A DNA stretch of 64,000 bases from contig JANPBM010000049.1 of assembly GCA_031430435.1 (NCBI GenBank), forward strand, positions 19,981 through 83,980, in the 5' to 3' direction. The translations under genes and the position numbers were made by a program. This DNA is from JANNVK01 sp031430435. Its GTDB lineage: Bacteria; Acidobacteriota; Blastocatellia; Pyrinomonadales; Pyrinomonadaceae. This document shows positions 7,283 through 16,252 of the stretch, piece after piece. Below the pieces are notes generated by a model, which ran no database searches, was not told the origin of the DNA, and worked only from the letters and a program-made list of their open reading frames with translations. Numbering within the stretch: position 1 is the stretch's first letter; every line of letters starts with the position of its first letter.

Positions 7283-7620
7283 TGAGTTTTGCAACTTACA
7301 ATTTAGACAATAATCCAATCGTTGCGGGCGGCGTTTGGATTTTGAAGTTTGATTATTTGCAAGTTGTCAATAATGAAGATGTGCCGGTTAATTTATCAAC
7401 AAGCACTGCGAATTTTAAGATTCGCTGGGATAACGGGAAGGACTGGACTCCGCCGAATTTGACAATAAATATCAATGTACCGACCGCTGAAGTTACGATT
7501 ACCGTCAACGATGAAGATACCGCGTTGCTTAAACCCGCAACAGGCAGATATTTCATAAACATAGTCAACGCATTAGGAGTGCCGACTCCGCTTTTGATCG
7601 GGAGAATTCGAGTTATATGA
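7282..7620 (+). CDS. Beta-rich virion-associated protein (fibre region)
   Basis: 112 residues with alternating beta pattern (GGVWILKFDYLQVV, AEVTITVNDEDTALL, GRYFINIVNA, LLIGRIRVI). It resembles small Ig-like or BppU-type phage fibre and baseplate proteins. The ATG overlaps the upstream stop, and its stop overlaps the collagen-like gene by ATGA, so it belongs to the fibre operon. Confidence 0.5.
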   Translation: MSFATYNLDNNPIVAGGVWILKFDYLQVVNNEDVPVNLSTSTANFKIRWDNGKDWTPPNLTININVPTAEVTITVNDEDTALLKPATGRYFINIVNALGVPTPLLIGRIRVI

Positions 7621-7853
7621 ACACAATTCGAGTAATAGAAAACGAATTTAAAGTGGCTATCAAAGAGCCTGAAATCAAAACGGTTTTGGTAAAAGAGCAA
7701 TCAATCAGCGTGATTTCAGTCAAAGAACAAGGTCCCGAAGGTTTAAGAGGCGAAACAGGTTTAAAAGGTGAAACAGGCGAAACAGGTGCCAAGGGCGACA
7801 AAGGCGAACAAGGAACATTTGACGGAATAATTTTAGACGGAGGAAATTTTTAG
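7617..7853 (+). CDS. Collagen-like phage protein
   Basis: 78 residues. After a beta-prone N-terminus (about 1-38) come eight or so Gly-X-Y triplets (GPEGLRGETGLKGETGETG, then GAKGDKGEQG), a short collagen-like stalk that should trimerise. The C-terminus ends IILDGGNF. A very similar end (VVLDGGTF) closes the next gene. Phage collagen-like stretches usually sit in tail or head fibres. Confidence 0.7.
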   Translation: MNTIRVIENEFKVAIKEPEIKTVLVKEQSISVISVKEQGPEGLRGETGLKGETGETGAKGDKGEQGTFDGIILDGGNF

Positions 7854-7855
7854 AT

Positions 7856-8533
7856 ATGGCAGTATCACGAACAAGACAACGCAGACGAGCAAACGGCGGA
7901 GCCGCCGGAGCTCCTGCCGAATTGCTGACAACCGAACTTTCGTATAATGAAACAGACGATACTTTGTATATCGGCTACGGCGATGACGGAAACGGAAATG
8001 CAACATCTATCAGAGCAGTTGCCGGAGCCGGAGCGTTTATGCGGCTCGTAACAGATCAATTGGTGGCAGGAATCAAAACATTTTCAGCGTCCCCGATTGT
8101 TCCAACGCCAAATCCCGGCGATAACACCACAAAAGCGGCATCTACCGCATTTGTAACTGCCGCAATTGCCGCACTTAGTGCGGGAGGAACGTGGGGGAAT
8201 ATCGACGGAACAATTACAAATCAGCCGGATTTGGTTAATTATGTTTCGGCTCAAATTGCTGCGGTTGTTAATTCTGCACCGGGCGTTTTGGATACGTTGA
8301 ACGAGCTGGCAGCAGCTTTGGGCAACGATGCAAATTTTGCGACAAGTATGTCCAATGCTTTAGCCGCAAAAGCAAGTTTAACGCTTTCAAATTTATCCGA
8401 TTTAACTGTCGCAAGGGCAAATTTAGGGCTTGGCTCGATGGCAGTTCAAGCGTCAAATGCAGTGAACATCACAGGCGGAACAGTTTCAGGCGTAATTTTG
8501 GATAATGTTGTGCTTGACGGCGGGACATTTTAG
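7856..8533 (+). CDS. Tail fibre protein
   Basis: 225 residues. TDQLVAGIKTFSASPIVPTP and ALAAKASLTLSNLSDLTVAR are repeat units typical of phage tail fibre and long-tail-fibre proximal regions. LDTLNELAAALGNDANF is another common fibre motif. The basic N-terminus (RTRQRRR) may attach to the virion or a partner. The C-terminus ends VVLDGGTF like the preceding gene, which suggests a shared docking tag or a duplication. Confidence 0.7.
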   Translation: MAVSRTRQRRRANGGAAGAPAELLTTELSYNETDDTLYIGYGDDGNGNATSIRAVAGAGAFMRLVTDQLVAGIKTFSASPIVPTPNPGDNTTKAASTAFVTAAIAALSAGGTWGNIDGTITNQPDLVNYVSAQIAAVVNSAPGVLDTLNELAAALGNDANFATSMSNALAAKASLTLSNLSDLTVARANLGLGSMAVQASNAVNITGGTVSGVILDNVVLDGGTF

Positions 8534-8535
8534 AT

Positions 8536-8757
8536 ATGCCGGTACCGGTCAAACCAAAGCGTGGAGCAACAGCCGATTATGTGCCGACACCATCTGATTT
8601 ACAGGACGGCGAAATTGGCGTTAATACGTCTGATCGAATTATTTATCAAAAAGTTGGCGACAACGTAATTCCGGTGGCAAATTACAAGAAACTTACCGTT
8701 TCAAATACGGCACCGTCATCGCCTGAAATAGGTGATTTATGGGTGGATACAAACTAA
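8536..8757 (+). CDS. Small fibre-associated protein
   Basis: 73 residues. KRGATADYVPTPSDLQDGEIGVNTSDRIIYQK matches the N-terminal segment found in many phage fibre and tropism-determinant proteins; TAPSSPEIGDLWVDTN is another recurrent fibre segment. Both are normally parts of larger fibres, so here the fibre appears split into separate short genes. The next ATG follows its stop directly. Confidence 0.6.
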   Translation: MPVPVKPKRGATADYVPTPSDLQDGEIGVNTSDRIIYQKVGDNVIPVANYKKLTVSNTAPSSPEIGDLWVDTN

Positions 8758-9594
8758 ATGATTGCAAACAGAGACCAGTTAATAAATGCGTTAGCCAATA
8801 ATTCAAGCCGTTTGATTATTGATAAAGCCTCGATTGCCAACACGGCGGCGGCTCAATTTCATTCACTTTGGAGAGCAACCGGACAACCCGGTCAAGGTGC
8901 AATTCCTGCCGCCGTTGCAGTTTGCAATAATACGCTGATCGGAGCATTTCAATTTACTCAGCAAACATCGCCCGCAACGTCTTACTTTGGTTATTATGAC
9001 GGCACAACCGCAAACGGTGCAGTTACGTTGGAATTGCACGACAGATTAGCTCACGTCGGCGGATTGGTCGGCAATCTGATAACTGCTCAAACAGTCAATC
9101 TGGATTTATCGGCTTTGTTGGCAACAAATAATTTAGATGCTCGCAAAGGCGATGCTAATTATTCGGATGTTCAATGGTGGCTTGAATACTACACGGATAC
9201 AGGTGCAACCGTTGCAGTTGCGACCGTAAATGTAACTTACAACGACGGCACGAGTGGTAATTTGACCACACTATCATTAGCGGCAACTCGCCGAGCGTCT
9301 TTTATGCAACCTCTGAACGGTTTAATTCCTGCCGCCGCTTCAGGCAAATTTATTAGAAGCGTAAATACGGTAACTTTATCAATTTCAACCGGAACAGCCG
9401 GAAGTTTTGGAGTGACTGCGACCAGAAAACGCTCGTCAATGCCGCAAAATCTGGCAAATTTATCGTTTATTTACAACTGGGCAGATTTGGGGTTGCCTGA
9501 AATCGCCAACGAATCTTGTTTGTTTTTAATCATGCTTTGCTCTACAACGTCAACCGGTACGGTCAGAGGAAGCGGAAAACTGGCACACGGATAA
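8758..9594 (+). CDS. Beta-rich virion structural protein (fibre or head-fibre type)
   Basis: 278 residues, Ala/Thr/Asn-rich with many short strands (VTLELHDRLAHVGGLVGN, AVATVNVTYNDGTSGNL). This composition is typical of phage virion structural proteins in the fibre region. No family is recognised. It starts one base after the preceding stop and overlaps the next start (TAATG). Confidence 0.5.
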   Translation: MIANRDQLINALANNSSRLIIDKASIANTAAAQFHSLWRATGQPGQGAIPAAVAVCNNTLIGAFQFTQQTSPATSYFGYYDGTTANGAVTLELHDRLAHVGGLVGNLITAQTVNLDLSALLATNNLDARKGDANYSDVQWWLEYYTDTGATVAVATVNVTYNDGTSGNLTTLSLAATRRASFMQPLNGLIPAAASGKFIRSVNTVTLSISTGTAGSFGVTATRKRSSMPQNLANLSFIYNWADLGLPEIANESCLFLIMLCSTTSTGTVRGSGKLAHG

Positions 9595-9827
9595 TGGCAA
9601 TCAAAAGTCCGGAATCAGATATTTTTCGGAGCAGTAAATCAGGCGTTTACGGCTCAGAGATTTTTGATGATGAATATTTCGTTGAAATTCAACTATCAAG
9701 CGGAAAAATCAAAGTTTGGCTGAACTCAAATCAAGCAAAACCGCTAAAGGTTTGGAACGGCACGAGTTGGGACATTAAACCTGTAAAGTTCTGGAACGGC
9801 ACGAGTTGGCAGGTAACAAGTTATTGA
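9594..9827 (+). CDS. Small protein with duplicated K-x-W-NGTSW motif
   Basis: 77 residues. The C-terminal 30 residues hold two copies of a short repeat (LKVWNGTSWDIKP and VKFWNGTSWQVTS), also near-identical at DNA level (AACGGCACGAGTTGG twice). This motif occurs in phage fibre and carbohydrate-interacting proteins. The start overlaps the upstream stop. Probably part of the fibre assembly. Confidence 0.5.
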   Translation: MAIKSPESDIFRSSKSGVYGSEIFDDEYFVEIQLSSGKIKVWLNSNQAKPLKVWNGTSWDIKPVKFWNGTSWQVTSY

Positions 9828-9929
9828 ATTTTAGTAGTGGAGAAAATTCCGCGGCAACCGCATTGCAAATCATTCGCGGAAAAACCAAGGTTCACGGATA
9901 TTTTATTTAAAATCAGGAGAATTTAATTT

Positions 9930-10094
9930 ATGAACGCAGAAGAATTTTTAATGTTGCTCGCCGAGAAAGGCGGAAGAATCGTATCATCAAACAATTGCAG
10001 TCATCTTGAGATTGTCGAAGCTCAGGCAGACGAAAAACGCTGGTTCGTCAATGGCGAAAGTTTTGGTTTTATTTGGTTTCCTAAAAATGATTAA
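9930..10094 (+). CDS. Small hypothetical phage protein (54 residues)
   Basis: An ATG with AGGAGA 9 bp upstream opens a 54-residue frame (MNAEEFLMLLAEKGG... GFIWFPKND). It ends inside the start of the methyltransferase gene (8-bp overlap), which supports translational coupling. The 102 bp before it holds no gene, only a weak inverted repeat (TTCCGCG/CGCGGAA). Confidence 0.55.
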   Translation: MNAEEFLMLLAEKGGRIVSSNNCSHLEIVEAQADEKRWFVNGESFGFIWFPKND

Positions 10095-11403
10095 AATTTC
10101 CGCATTAATAAGAAACACAGAAAATCCGCGAATTATTAAAGACGAAAACTTTAAAACGCTCTGTGAAAATTTGCGGACATATCCGAAGTTTTTAGAAAAA
10201 CGTCCGATTATTATTAAGTCGTTTGCCGATCCGGTAATAATAGCCGGCGACAAGCGTTTTGAAGCGTTAAAGTTTCTCGGTTACAAGGAAATTGACGATT
10301 CTTGGGTAAAAACCGCCGAAGATTTCACCGAAGACGAAATAAAGGCATTTATCTTGATTGACAATACTCATCAAGGCGAATGGGATTTTCATTTGTTGGC
10401 AAAGCATTTCGGCGACGTTGACCTATCCGCCATCGGCATAGATTTCCCCGAAAATTGGCAGGATATTCTTTCAAACGATATACCTGAAGCCGAACGAAGT
10501 AACGAAGAAGAATTTGCTCGAATAGACGAACAGACTGAAACGGTCTTAAACTCGCTCGACGAAATTCAAGCTAAATGGAAAACCGCTGAAGGGGAAATTT
10601 GGGTTCTTGGCAGCCACAGAATTATTTGCGGTGATTCAACCGATAAAGCAATTATTGATAAATTAATGAAAACCGAATCTGCGGAATTGCTTTTCACGTC
10701 TCCGCCTTATTTGGATCAACGGACGTACGAAACCAAGACGGATTTGTCGGCGGCTAAAATTACAAAATTTATCGAACATTTTTCAACCATTGCAGAATTT
10801 CAAGTCGTCAATCTCGGAATCGTCAGGAAGAACTCCGAGGTCGTAACATATTGGGACGACTTTATTATTGAAGCCCGAAATTGCGGATTAAAATTAATCA
10901 GTTGGAACGTTTGGGACAAAATGACTCCGGGCGGAATTGCTCAACAAACGGCAATGTTCGGAATTGAACACGAGTTTATTTTTATATTCGGAAACAAACC
11001 GAAAAAATTAAATTTGACCGTGCCGAATGATTCGGCGGGAAAAATCAAAAAAACATTATGCAAACGCGAACAAAACGGCGACATTTCACGCGAAGAAGTG
11101 AATTACGTTACCCGCGACAAGCGACAAATCGGCACCGTTTATCGCGGCTCGAGGATGACGGTTTCACAAAATATGTTTGACCATCCGGCACCGTTTTCAG
11201 TTGAATTTCCTTATTCGTATATTGAAGCAATGACAAGCAAAAATGGCATAGTTTGCGAGCCGTTCTTAGGCAGCGGAACAACGCTGATTGCATGCGAGAT
11301 GCTCAACAGACAATGTCGCGGCATTGAATTATCGCCGAAATATCTTGCCGGAACGCTGGAGCGTTGGTATTTATTAACAGGTAAAACACCTGTATTAGTT
11401 TAA
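10087..11403 (+). CDS. ParB-like domain fused to a DNA methyltransferase
   Basis: 438 residues from ATG 10087. Residues about 1-110 match the ParB/Srx N-terminal fold (NPRIIKD, PIIIKSFADPVIIAGDKRFEALKFLGY). Residues about 165-430 are a class I methyltransferase: FTSPPYLDQ (about 205) is motif IV, and CEPFLGSGTTLIACE (about 391) is the SAM-binding motif I. Catalytic motif before SAM motif is the beta-type order; SPPY is common in N4-cytosine and some N6-adenine enzymes. Such ParB-MTase fusions are common in phages, where they probably protect phage DNA from host restriction. Overlaps the preceding gene by 8 bp. Confidence 0.85.
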   Translation: MIKISALIRNTENPRIIKDENFKTLCENLRTYPKFLEKRPIIIKSFADPVIIAGDKRFEALKFLGYKEIDDSWVKTAEDFTEDEIKAFILIDNTHQGEWDFHLLAKHFGDVDLSAIGIDFPENWQDILSNDIPEAERSNEEEFARIDEQTETVLNSLDEIQAKWKTAEGEIWVLGSHRIICGDSTDKAIIDKLMKTESAELLFTSPPYLDQRTYETKTDLSAAKITKFIEHFSTIAEFQVVNLGIVRKNSEVVTYWDDFIIEARNCGLKLISWNVWDKMTPGGIAQQTAMFGIEHEFIFIFGNKPKKLNLTVPNDSAGKIKKTLCKREQNGDISREEVNYVTRDKRQIGTVYRGSRMTVSQNMFDHPAPFSVEFPYSYIEAMTSKNGIVCEPFLGSGTTLIACEMLNRQCRGIELSPKYLAGTLERWYLLTGKTPVLV

Positions 11404-11404
11404 T

Positions 11405-11842
11405 ATGGCAAATCAGACAACTCCCGGACAAAAAGAAATTATTGCTGAACGCCGGCAACGCGTTTGGGCTTTTCGCGTTGCCGGAGCGACTGTGCGGCAG
11501 ATTGTTAAATTGCTGGAAAAACAAGGTACAACGGTTTCGATCGGGACCATCTCAAGCGATTTAAAAGCGGAATTGAAACGAGTTCAAAAAGAAACGTCGG
11601 ACGATGTGAATTTATACAAAACTATTGCAAACGAACGCATTGAAGCAATTGCTTTGGGTGCGTTAGTCAAAGCCAAAACAGGCAATAAAGCCGCTGCGGA
11701 AATTATTTACGGCGGCATTGACAGACAAATTAAAATGGGTTTCATTGTTGAAGCTCCAAAAGTAATAAACGTCAATCCGAAACAAGCTCTGGCTGAAATG
11801 CTCGGAATGAACGAGGAAGACTTGCCTGCGGAATTATTGTAA
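11405..11842 (+). CDS. Terminase small subunit (probable)
   Basis: 145 residues, placed directly before the large subunit. Residues about 15-60 are a helix-turn-helix (RRQRVWAFRVAGATVRQIVKLLEKQGTTVSIGTISSDLKAEL), as expected for pac/cos DNA recognition. The C-terminus (NPKQALAEMLGMNEEDLPAELL) would contact the large subunit. Identification rests on this pattern and on context. Confidence 0.75.
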   Translation: MANQTTPGQKEIIAERRQRVWAFRVAGATVRQIVKLLEKQGTTVSIGTISSDLKAELKRVQKETSDDVNLYKTIANERIEAIALGALVKAKTGNKAAAEIIYGGIDRQIKMGFIVEAPKVINVNPKQALAEMLGMNEEDLPAELL

Positions 11843-11857
11843 AAAACGGGCTGATAT

Positions 11858-13591
11858 ATGGCTGTTTCGTATGAAGAATTTATTGCCTTAATCAATAAAA
11901 GAGTTCCGCCGCATCTTCGCGGTGCGGCATACGCCCACGCATTAGAAATTTACGGTCCCAAACCACAGACGGAAAGGTTCGCCTCTTATAAATTTAATCC
12001 GACAAATTATTTCAAAAACTTTCTCGGCTGGTCAGCGTGGGACGGTATTGATGATGAACATCCGGGTCAGTCTGAAATTATCAACGCCTGCTCAATTGCT
12101 GTTGAACAGCAAATAGAGAAAAGAGATTTTGAAAAAGGGATTCTTCAGGAACACGAATTAAAATACTGGAAATTCGGCGACACGATCAAGAATTGGATCA
12201 GAGTGGAATCCGGCAACGGAATCGGCAAAACAAAATTACTGTCAGGTGCCGTGCAATGGTTTTTCGATTGTTTTGATTCCGTTGTTTATACATTCCACAC
12301 TAACGCGACGCAAGATTTGGTAACGACGTGGGCGGAAATCGGGCAAGACCGCGAAGGCAAAGGCTTGCCGGGGAAACTTAACAAAACTCAAATTTATTTA
12401 TCGCCTAACCGTTTTGCAACCACACGAACAACCTCAAACGCAGGCGGTGCAGGCGAAGAAGGCATCAAAGGCAAACACAAACCGTTTTTGCTGTTCGTGG
12501 TTGACGAAGCGGACGGCATCGAAGATTGGAAATTTAAAGCAATCGAAACAATGGCTTCAGGCGGTGTGGTAATCGTTTTAATGACCGCAAACCCGCGTTC
12601 ACGGTCAAGTTATTTTCACAAAATAAAACGATTTTCGTATTCAAAAACTTTCAGGATTTCATCTCTTTATCATCCGAACGTTGTTCAAGGTCGGGAAGTA
12701 ATTGCGGGTGCCGTGATGCGTGATTTTATCGAAAAATCTATCGAAAACGGTTGCGAAGTTTTGGATGCTCACGATGAAGATTTATTCACCTTCGAGCTGC
12801 CTTACGCTGTCAAAGTTGCGGATATTATTCATCCTGCGGGAACGGTTTTCAAACCCGACGCGGATTTTATGACGCGGATTTTAGGTATTGCTCCACCGAC
12901 GTTGGCAGATAAAACCATTATCCCGACGGCACGATATGAAGCAGCTTGCGAGCGAAAGCCGACCGGCTTAGAAAGTACCGACAAACTCCGCATCGGCGTT
13001 GATGCGGCTCGCTGGGGTTCGGATGTCGGCACCGTATATTTTCACTGGCAAAACAAAATTTGGCGGGAATGCGAACTTTATCAGCAAGAAACTTACGAGT
13101 ATAAAGATGCGATTAAAGCGGCGGTGTTGAAATTTGTTGATAAAGGCGTTACGTCATGCCATATTCGCATTGACGCGGGTTATGGTCAAGGCGTGATTGA
13201 TATGCTCCGCAAAGACGATGAATTAATCAAAGCCTTTCACGATTTTCAAGTTTTAGAAGTTCCGTTCGGCGGAAGTGCAAACGATAATCAGTATTATAAT
13301 TTGGTTACGGAAATGTATTATCAAGCCGCCGAAACGATCAAAACTTTGTGCGTTGTCAATCCGCCTGAATCGCTCGAAGCTGATTTGTGCGAACGCGAGT
13401 ATGATTGGCGAAACCGTTCCGGTGTTGACCAAAAAATCTTGGAACCGAAAAAAGATTTCAAAAAACGCAAACATCGTTCGCCCGATGACGGAGACGGCTT
13501 TGTTCTCGCTGCGGCACCTGATTTTATTTTTCAACAAAAACTTACGGTTGCTCCGATGGGCATCTCGAAGGACAGTATTTGGCTGACCTAA
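11858..13591 (+). CDS. Terminase large subunit
   Basis: 577 residues. ATPase: Walker A GNGIGKTK (about 121-128), Walker B LLFVVDEAD (about 211-219), then a coupling segment (VLMTANP). C-terminal RNase H-type nuclease: RIGVDAARWGSD (about 372) supplies the first acidic residue, IRIDAGYGQG the second, and DDGDGFVLAAA (about 550) the last. All key residues are present, so it should be a working packaging motor. The gene converges on the cargo cassette just downstream. Confidence 0.9.
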   Translation: MAVSYEEFIALINKRVPPHLRGAAYAHALEIYGPKPQTERFASYKFNPTNYFKNFLGWSAWDGIDDEHPGQSEIINACSIAVEQQIEKRDFEKGILQEHELKYWKFGDTIKNWIRVESGNGIGKTKLLSGAVQWFFDCFDSVVYTFHTNATQDLVTTWAEIGQDREGKGLPGKLNKTQIYLSPNRFATTRTTSNAGGAGEEGIKGKHKPFLLFVVDEADGIEDWKFKAIETMASGGVVIVLMTANPRSRSSYFHKIKRFSYSKTFRISSLYHPNVVQGREVIAGAVMRDFIEKSIENGCEVLDAHDEDLFTFELPYAVKVADIIHPAGTVFKPDADFMTRILGIAPPTLADKTIIPTARYEAACERKPTGLESTDKLRIGVDAARWGSDVGTVYFHWQNKIWRECELYQQETYEYKDAIKAAVLKFVDKGVTSCHIRIDAGYGQGVIDMLRKDDELIKAFHDFQVLEVPFGGSANDNQYYNLVTEMYYQAAETIKTLCVVNPPESLEADLCEREYDWRNRSGVDQKILEPKKDFKKRKHRSPDDGDGFVLAAAPDFIFQQKLTVAPMGISKDSIWLT

Positions 13592-13595
13592 TCCT

Positions 13596-13952
13596 TCAGT
13601 TTTGAAAGTACGAAGTATTGGTCGTATCGTTAAAAACCAGGAAACCCGATAACTGTAAACATTCGCTTTTCGGTAATTCGTCAACCGCATTTGCGTACGG
13701 ATTAAAACCTAGCTGCCGACAAATTTCAATTGCTTCAGTTGGAGTTTTGAGAAAACAACATTCTCTAATGAACTCCCAAAGCGGCACGTCAATGTATTGA
13801 TCTTTAAGTTTGTGGTGAGCAAACCGAATAACTCTTTCAATGCTTAAGTTTTTCAGTTTAATAATAGGCTGGTGTCTATCGTATTCAAAATTAGTTACAA
13901 CCTTCGCGGCATTCTCGGCTACTGGTACAATTGTTAGTGTTGTTTGATTCAT
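13596..13952 (-). CDS. Hypothetical protein, last gene of reverse-strand cargo cassette
   Basis: 118 residues, unrecognised. The C-terminal half (PTEAIEICRQLGFNPYANAVDELPKSECLQLSGFLVFND) has a zinc-free, mixed alpha/beta look. Start ATG lies one base after the stop of the preceding cassette gene, inside a 15-bp sequence repeated at the next junction. It converges with terminase and is probably a moron gene not needed for virion assembly. Confidence 0.5.
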   Translation of the reverse strand: MNQTTLTIVPVAENAAKVVTNFEYDRHQPIIKLKNLSIERVIRFAHHKLKDQYIDVPLWEFIRECCFLKTPTEAIEICRQLGFNPYANAVDELPKSECLQLSGFLVFNDTTNTSYFQN

Positions 13953-13953
13953 A

Positions 13954-14628
13954 TTATACTCTTAGTCCGGAAGTTCGTTTGTGGTAATCTTCGCAGCTTT
14001 CATTTGGTGGCGTGGCTAGTGGACAACCTTCGTTCAGCCAATCTTTCTGTAATGTTGGCTCGGTTGCTTTAATTACTCGTTGCTTATATGAATCCTCAGA
14101 AATCCACGTTGGTTTGCATAAATTGTGAACGGCATTCTCAAGAGTTATCTGAGCAAGTCTGATAAAAGTATCTCCAAAATGATTAAATATAAATTCCGGT
14201 TTCACGGCTTGGGTAAAAGCAGCCGGTTTCAAATCAACGACTCCGACTTGAAACGGAACAGACTTTATTAAATCAAAATCAAGTGAAACCGCTCGAAGCG
14301 GATTCACGGTTCGGTATTCTAATCTCTGACTTACGCCTTTCGGATAAACAGACCAAGTAACCAAATAAAACAAAGGTTTAAATTTAAAGTTGACAAACAT
14401 TATTTGCATTTTAAAACGGTGAGCATCTTGTTGGTTCGACAAATCCACACGGCTAAATACCGACATTCCATCGAGTTTTGAAAAACCTTTCTTTTTGCAA
14501 TTTGTATTTATAACTGCTTTGTTTACTAAGCCTTGCAGTACCTTTCGTTCTTTACGAATCGGTGAAGAACAAACTGCAACAATACTGCAAGTCGGTTTAT
14601 CGTAATGTTCTAATAAATTTAAGCTCAT
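13954..14628 (-). CDS. Hypothetical protein, middle gene of cargo cassette
   Basis: 224 residues, no signal peptide and no TM, unrecognised. Segments such as FNHFGDTFIRLAQITLENAVHNL and FKMQIMFVNFKFKPLFYLVTWSVY suggest a mixed alpha/beta soluble protein. The overlapping start (ATGA with the upstream gene) shows translational coupling. AT-rich codon use is similar to the other two cassette genes. Confidence 0.5.
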   Translation of the reverse strand: MSLNLLEHYDKPTCSIVAVCSSPIRKERKVLQGLVNKAVINTNCKKKGFSKLDGMSVFSRVDLSNQQDAHRFKMQIMFVNFKFKPLFYLVTWSVYPKGVSQRLEYRTVNPLRAVSLDFDLIKSVPFQVGVVDLKPAAFTQAVKPEFIFNHFGDTFIRLAQITLENAVHNLCKPTWISEDSYKQRVIKATEPTLQKDWLNEGCPLATPPNESCEDYHKRTSGLRV

Positions 14629-14837
14629 ATTATACTCTTTGTTTCAAAATGAATTTCGGTAAATTTCAATGCTTTTTTAATCTCCGTTTCAGAGACGTTA
14701 TTTGACTCTAACCTCTTTCGTAAAACTTCAATAAAATTTCGCTCTATAATTTTACGGATCAGTCTTTTTGAAATAAGACCTGCAAACTTGAAAAACTGAA
14801 CGTGGGAATCATAATTTGGAAAAATGTTATTTTGCAT
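14625..14837 (-). CDS. Small hypothetical protein, first gene of cargo cassette
   Basis: 70 residues, basic, with a helical C-terminal half (ISKRLIRKIIERNFIEVLRKRLESNNVSETEIKKAL). It is the promoter-proximal gene of the three-gene reverse cassette; the 79 bp up to the portal gene must carry its promoter. A small basic helical protein could be a regulator or the antidote of a toxin-like partner, but nothing in the sequence proves this. Confidence 0.45.
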   Translation of the reverse strand: MQNNIFPNYDSHVQFFKFAGLISKRLIRKIIERNFIEVLRKRLESNNVSETEIKKALKFTEIHFETKSII

Positions 14838-14916
14838 ATTGGTTTTTATCGTAAATTATAACTCAAAATTACCGGTGCAACAATCAAAATCAATTTTCGC
14901 ATAAACTTCTTTGCAG

Positions 14917-16248
14917 ATGGCGAAACCGAAAACCCAAATATTAGACGAAATCGGCGTATCAGGTCTGCCGATGTATGCAGGCAGAGTGTTCAACGAACCG
15001 TTGACCAAATTGTCGGGCGACAGATGGCGAAAAGTTGTCCGCGATATGCAGACCAATGATTCTTCGATAAATGCGATGCTTTTCGTTATTGAAATGCTTG
15101 CCCGACAAGTTTCGTGGACAGTTGAGGCGTTTGAAACAGGCAATGCAAAAGATGAAGAAATTGCGGAGTTTTACCGCGGAGCTTTATTCAAAGATTTGTC
15201 GGACACATGGCAAGAAACTTTGTCGGAAATTCTTTCAATGATTCCTTGGGGCTGGTCGTATCTCGAAATTGTTTATCTTCGTCGCTCCGGTGAAAATGAT
15301 GATGCAAAACTGTCATCGAACTTTGCGGACGGCAAAATCGGTTGGCGAAAATTCGCTTTGCGGTCGCAGGAAACTTTGTTCAAATGGGAAACGGACGATA
15401 ACGGAAACGTAACCGGACTGACGCAGACGGCACCGCCCGATTTTCGGCAACGGACAATTCCGTTGATTAAAGCTCTGCATTTTCGCACATCGTCGCACAA
15501 AAACAATCCTGAAGGTAAATCTATCTTACGCGGCGGTTATCGTGATTGGTACTTCAAGGCGAATATTGAAAACATTGAAGGCGTTGGAATTGAACGCGAT
15601 TTGGCAGGGCTGCCCGTAATGTATGTGCCTGCTGAAATTCTCAGCCCAAACGCGAACGAAAACGACACGTCTTTGCGAAATGAACTGCTTAAAATGCTTC
15701 GCGGAGTGAAACGCGACGAGCAAGAAGGAATGCTTTTACCGATTGCTTACGACTCGAAGGGTAATCAGCTTTATAAATTTGAATTACTTTCCACAGGTGG
15801 AAAACGCGAGTTTGACACGTCGAAAGTAATTGATCGACACGATCAGCGAATGATGATGTCTGTCATGGCTGATTTCCTTTTACTCGGCTCAAAAGAAACC
15901 GGTTCCTACGCATTATCCGATAATAAATCGAAACTTTTTTGTAACGCATTATCTGCGTGGCTTGATTCGATTTGTGATGTTTTTAATCGCCAAGCAATCC
16001 CGCGACTCCAAAAATTAAACGGTTGGGATACAGCGAGAATGCCGAAATTAACGCACGGAGCCGTCGAGCAAATCAGCCTTGAAGCTCTCGGCACATATTT
16101 GCAGCATTGTTCGCAATCGGGAATCGAGTTTGACGAAAAACAACAAAATTGGATAACTCAGCAAATCGGAATGCCGGCTAAAGCAGCGACAAACACGCCG
16201 AAAAAAGAAACAAAACCAACCAAGACGGTTAAAAAAGAAAAAATTTAA
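14917..16248 (+). CDS. Portal protein (DUF935/Mu gp29-like)
   Basis: 443 residues from ATG 14917 (TTG 14911 is an in-frame alternative; no good Shine-Dalgarno for either). The N-terminal part (RWRKVVRDMQTNDSSINAMLF, then LARQVSWTVEAF) and IPWGWSYLEIVY match the portal pattern, as does LHFRTSSHKNNPEGKSILR in the middle. The C-terminal tail is Lys-rich. The portal forms the dodecameric DNA gate; position after terminase and before the protease agrees. Confidence 0.8.
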   Translation: MAKPKTQILDEIGVSGLPMYAGRVFNEPLTKLSGDRWRKVVRDMQTNDSSINAMLFVIEMLARQVSWTVEAFETGNAKDEEIAEFYRGALFKDLSDTWQETLSEILSMIPWGWSYLEIVYLRRSGENDDAKLSSNFADGKIGWRKFALRSQETLFKWETDDNGNVTGLTQTAPPDFRQRTIPLIKALHFRTSSHKNNPEGKSILRGGYRDWYFKANIENIEGVGIERDLAGLPVMYVPAEILSPNANENDTSLRNELLKMLRGVKRDEQEGMLLPIAYDSKGNQLYKFELLSTGGKREFDTSKVIDRHDQRMMMSVMADFLLLGSKETGSYALSDNKSKLFCNALSAWLDSICDVFNRQAIPRLQKLNGWDTARMPKLTHGAVEQISLEALGTYLQHCSQSGIEFDEKQQNWITQQIGMPAKAATNTPKKETKPTKTVKKEKI

Positions 16249-16252
16249 TTTT

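Noticed and set aside
13949..14639. TATAAT in the repeated junction sequence as a promoter -10 box
   Set aside because: It lies directly against the start codons in coding overlap, with no -35, so transcription would start inside the gene; it is better viewed as a junction repeat.
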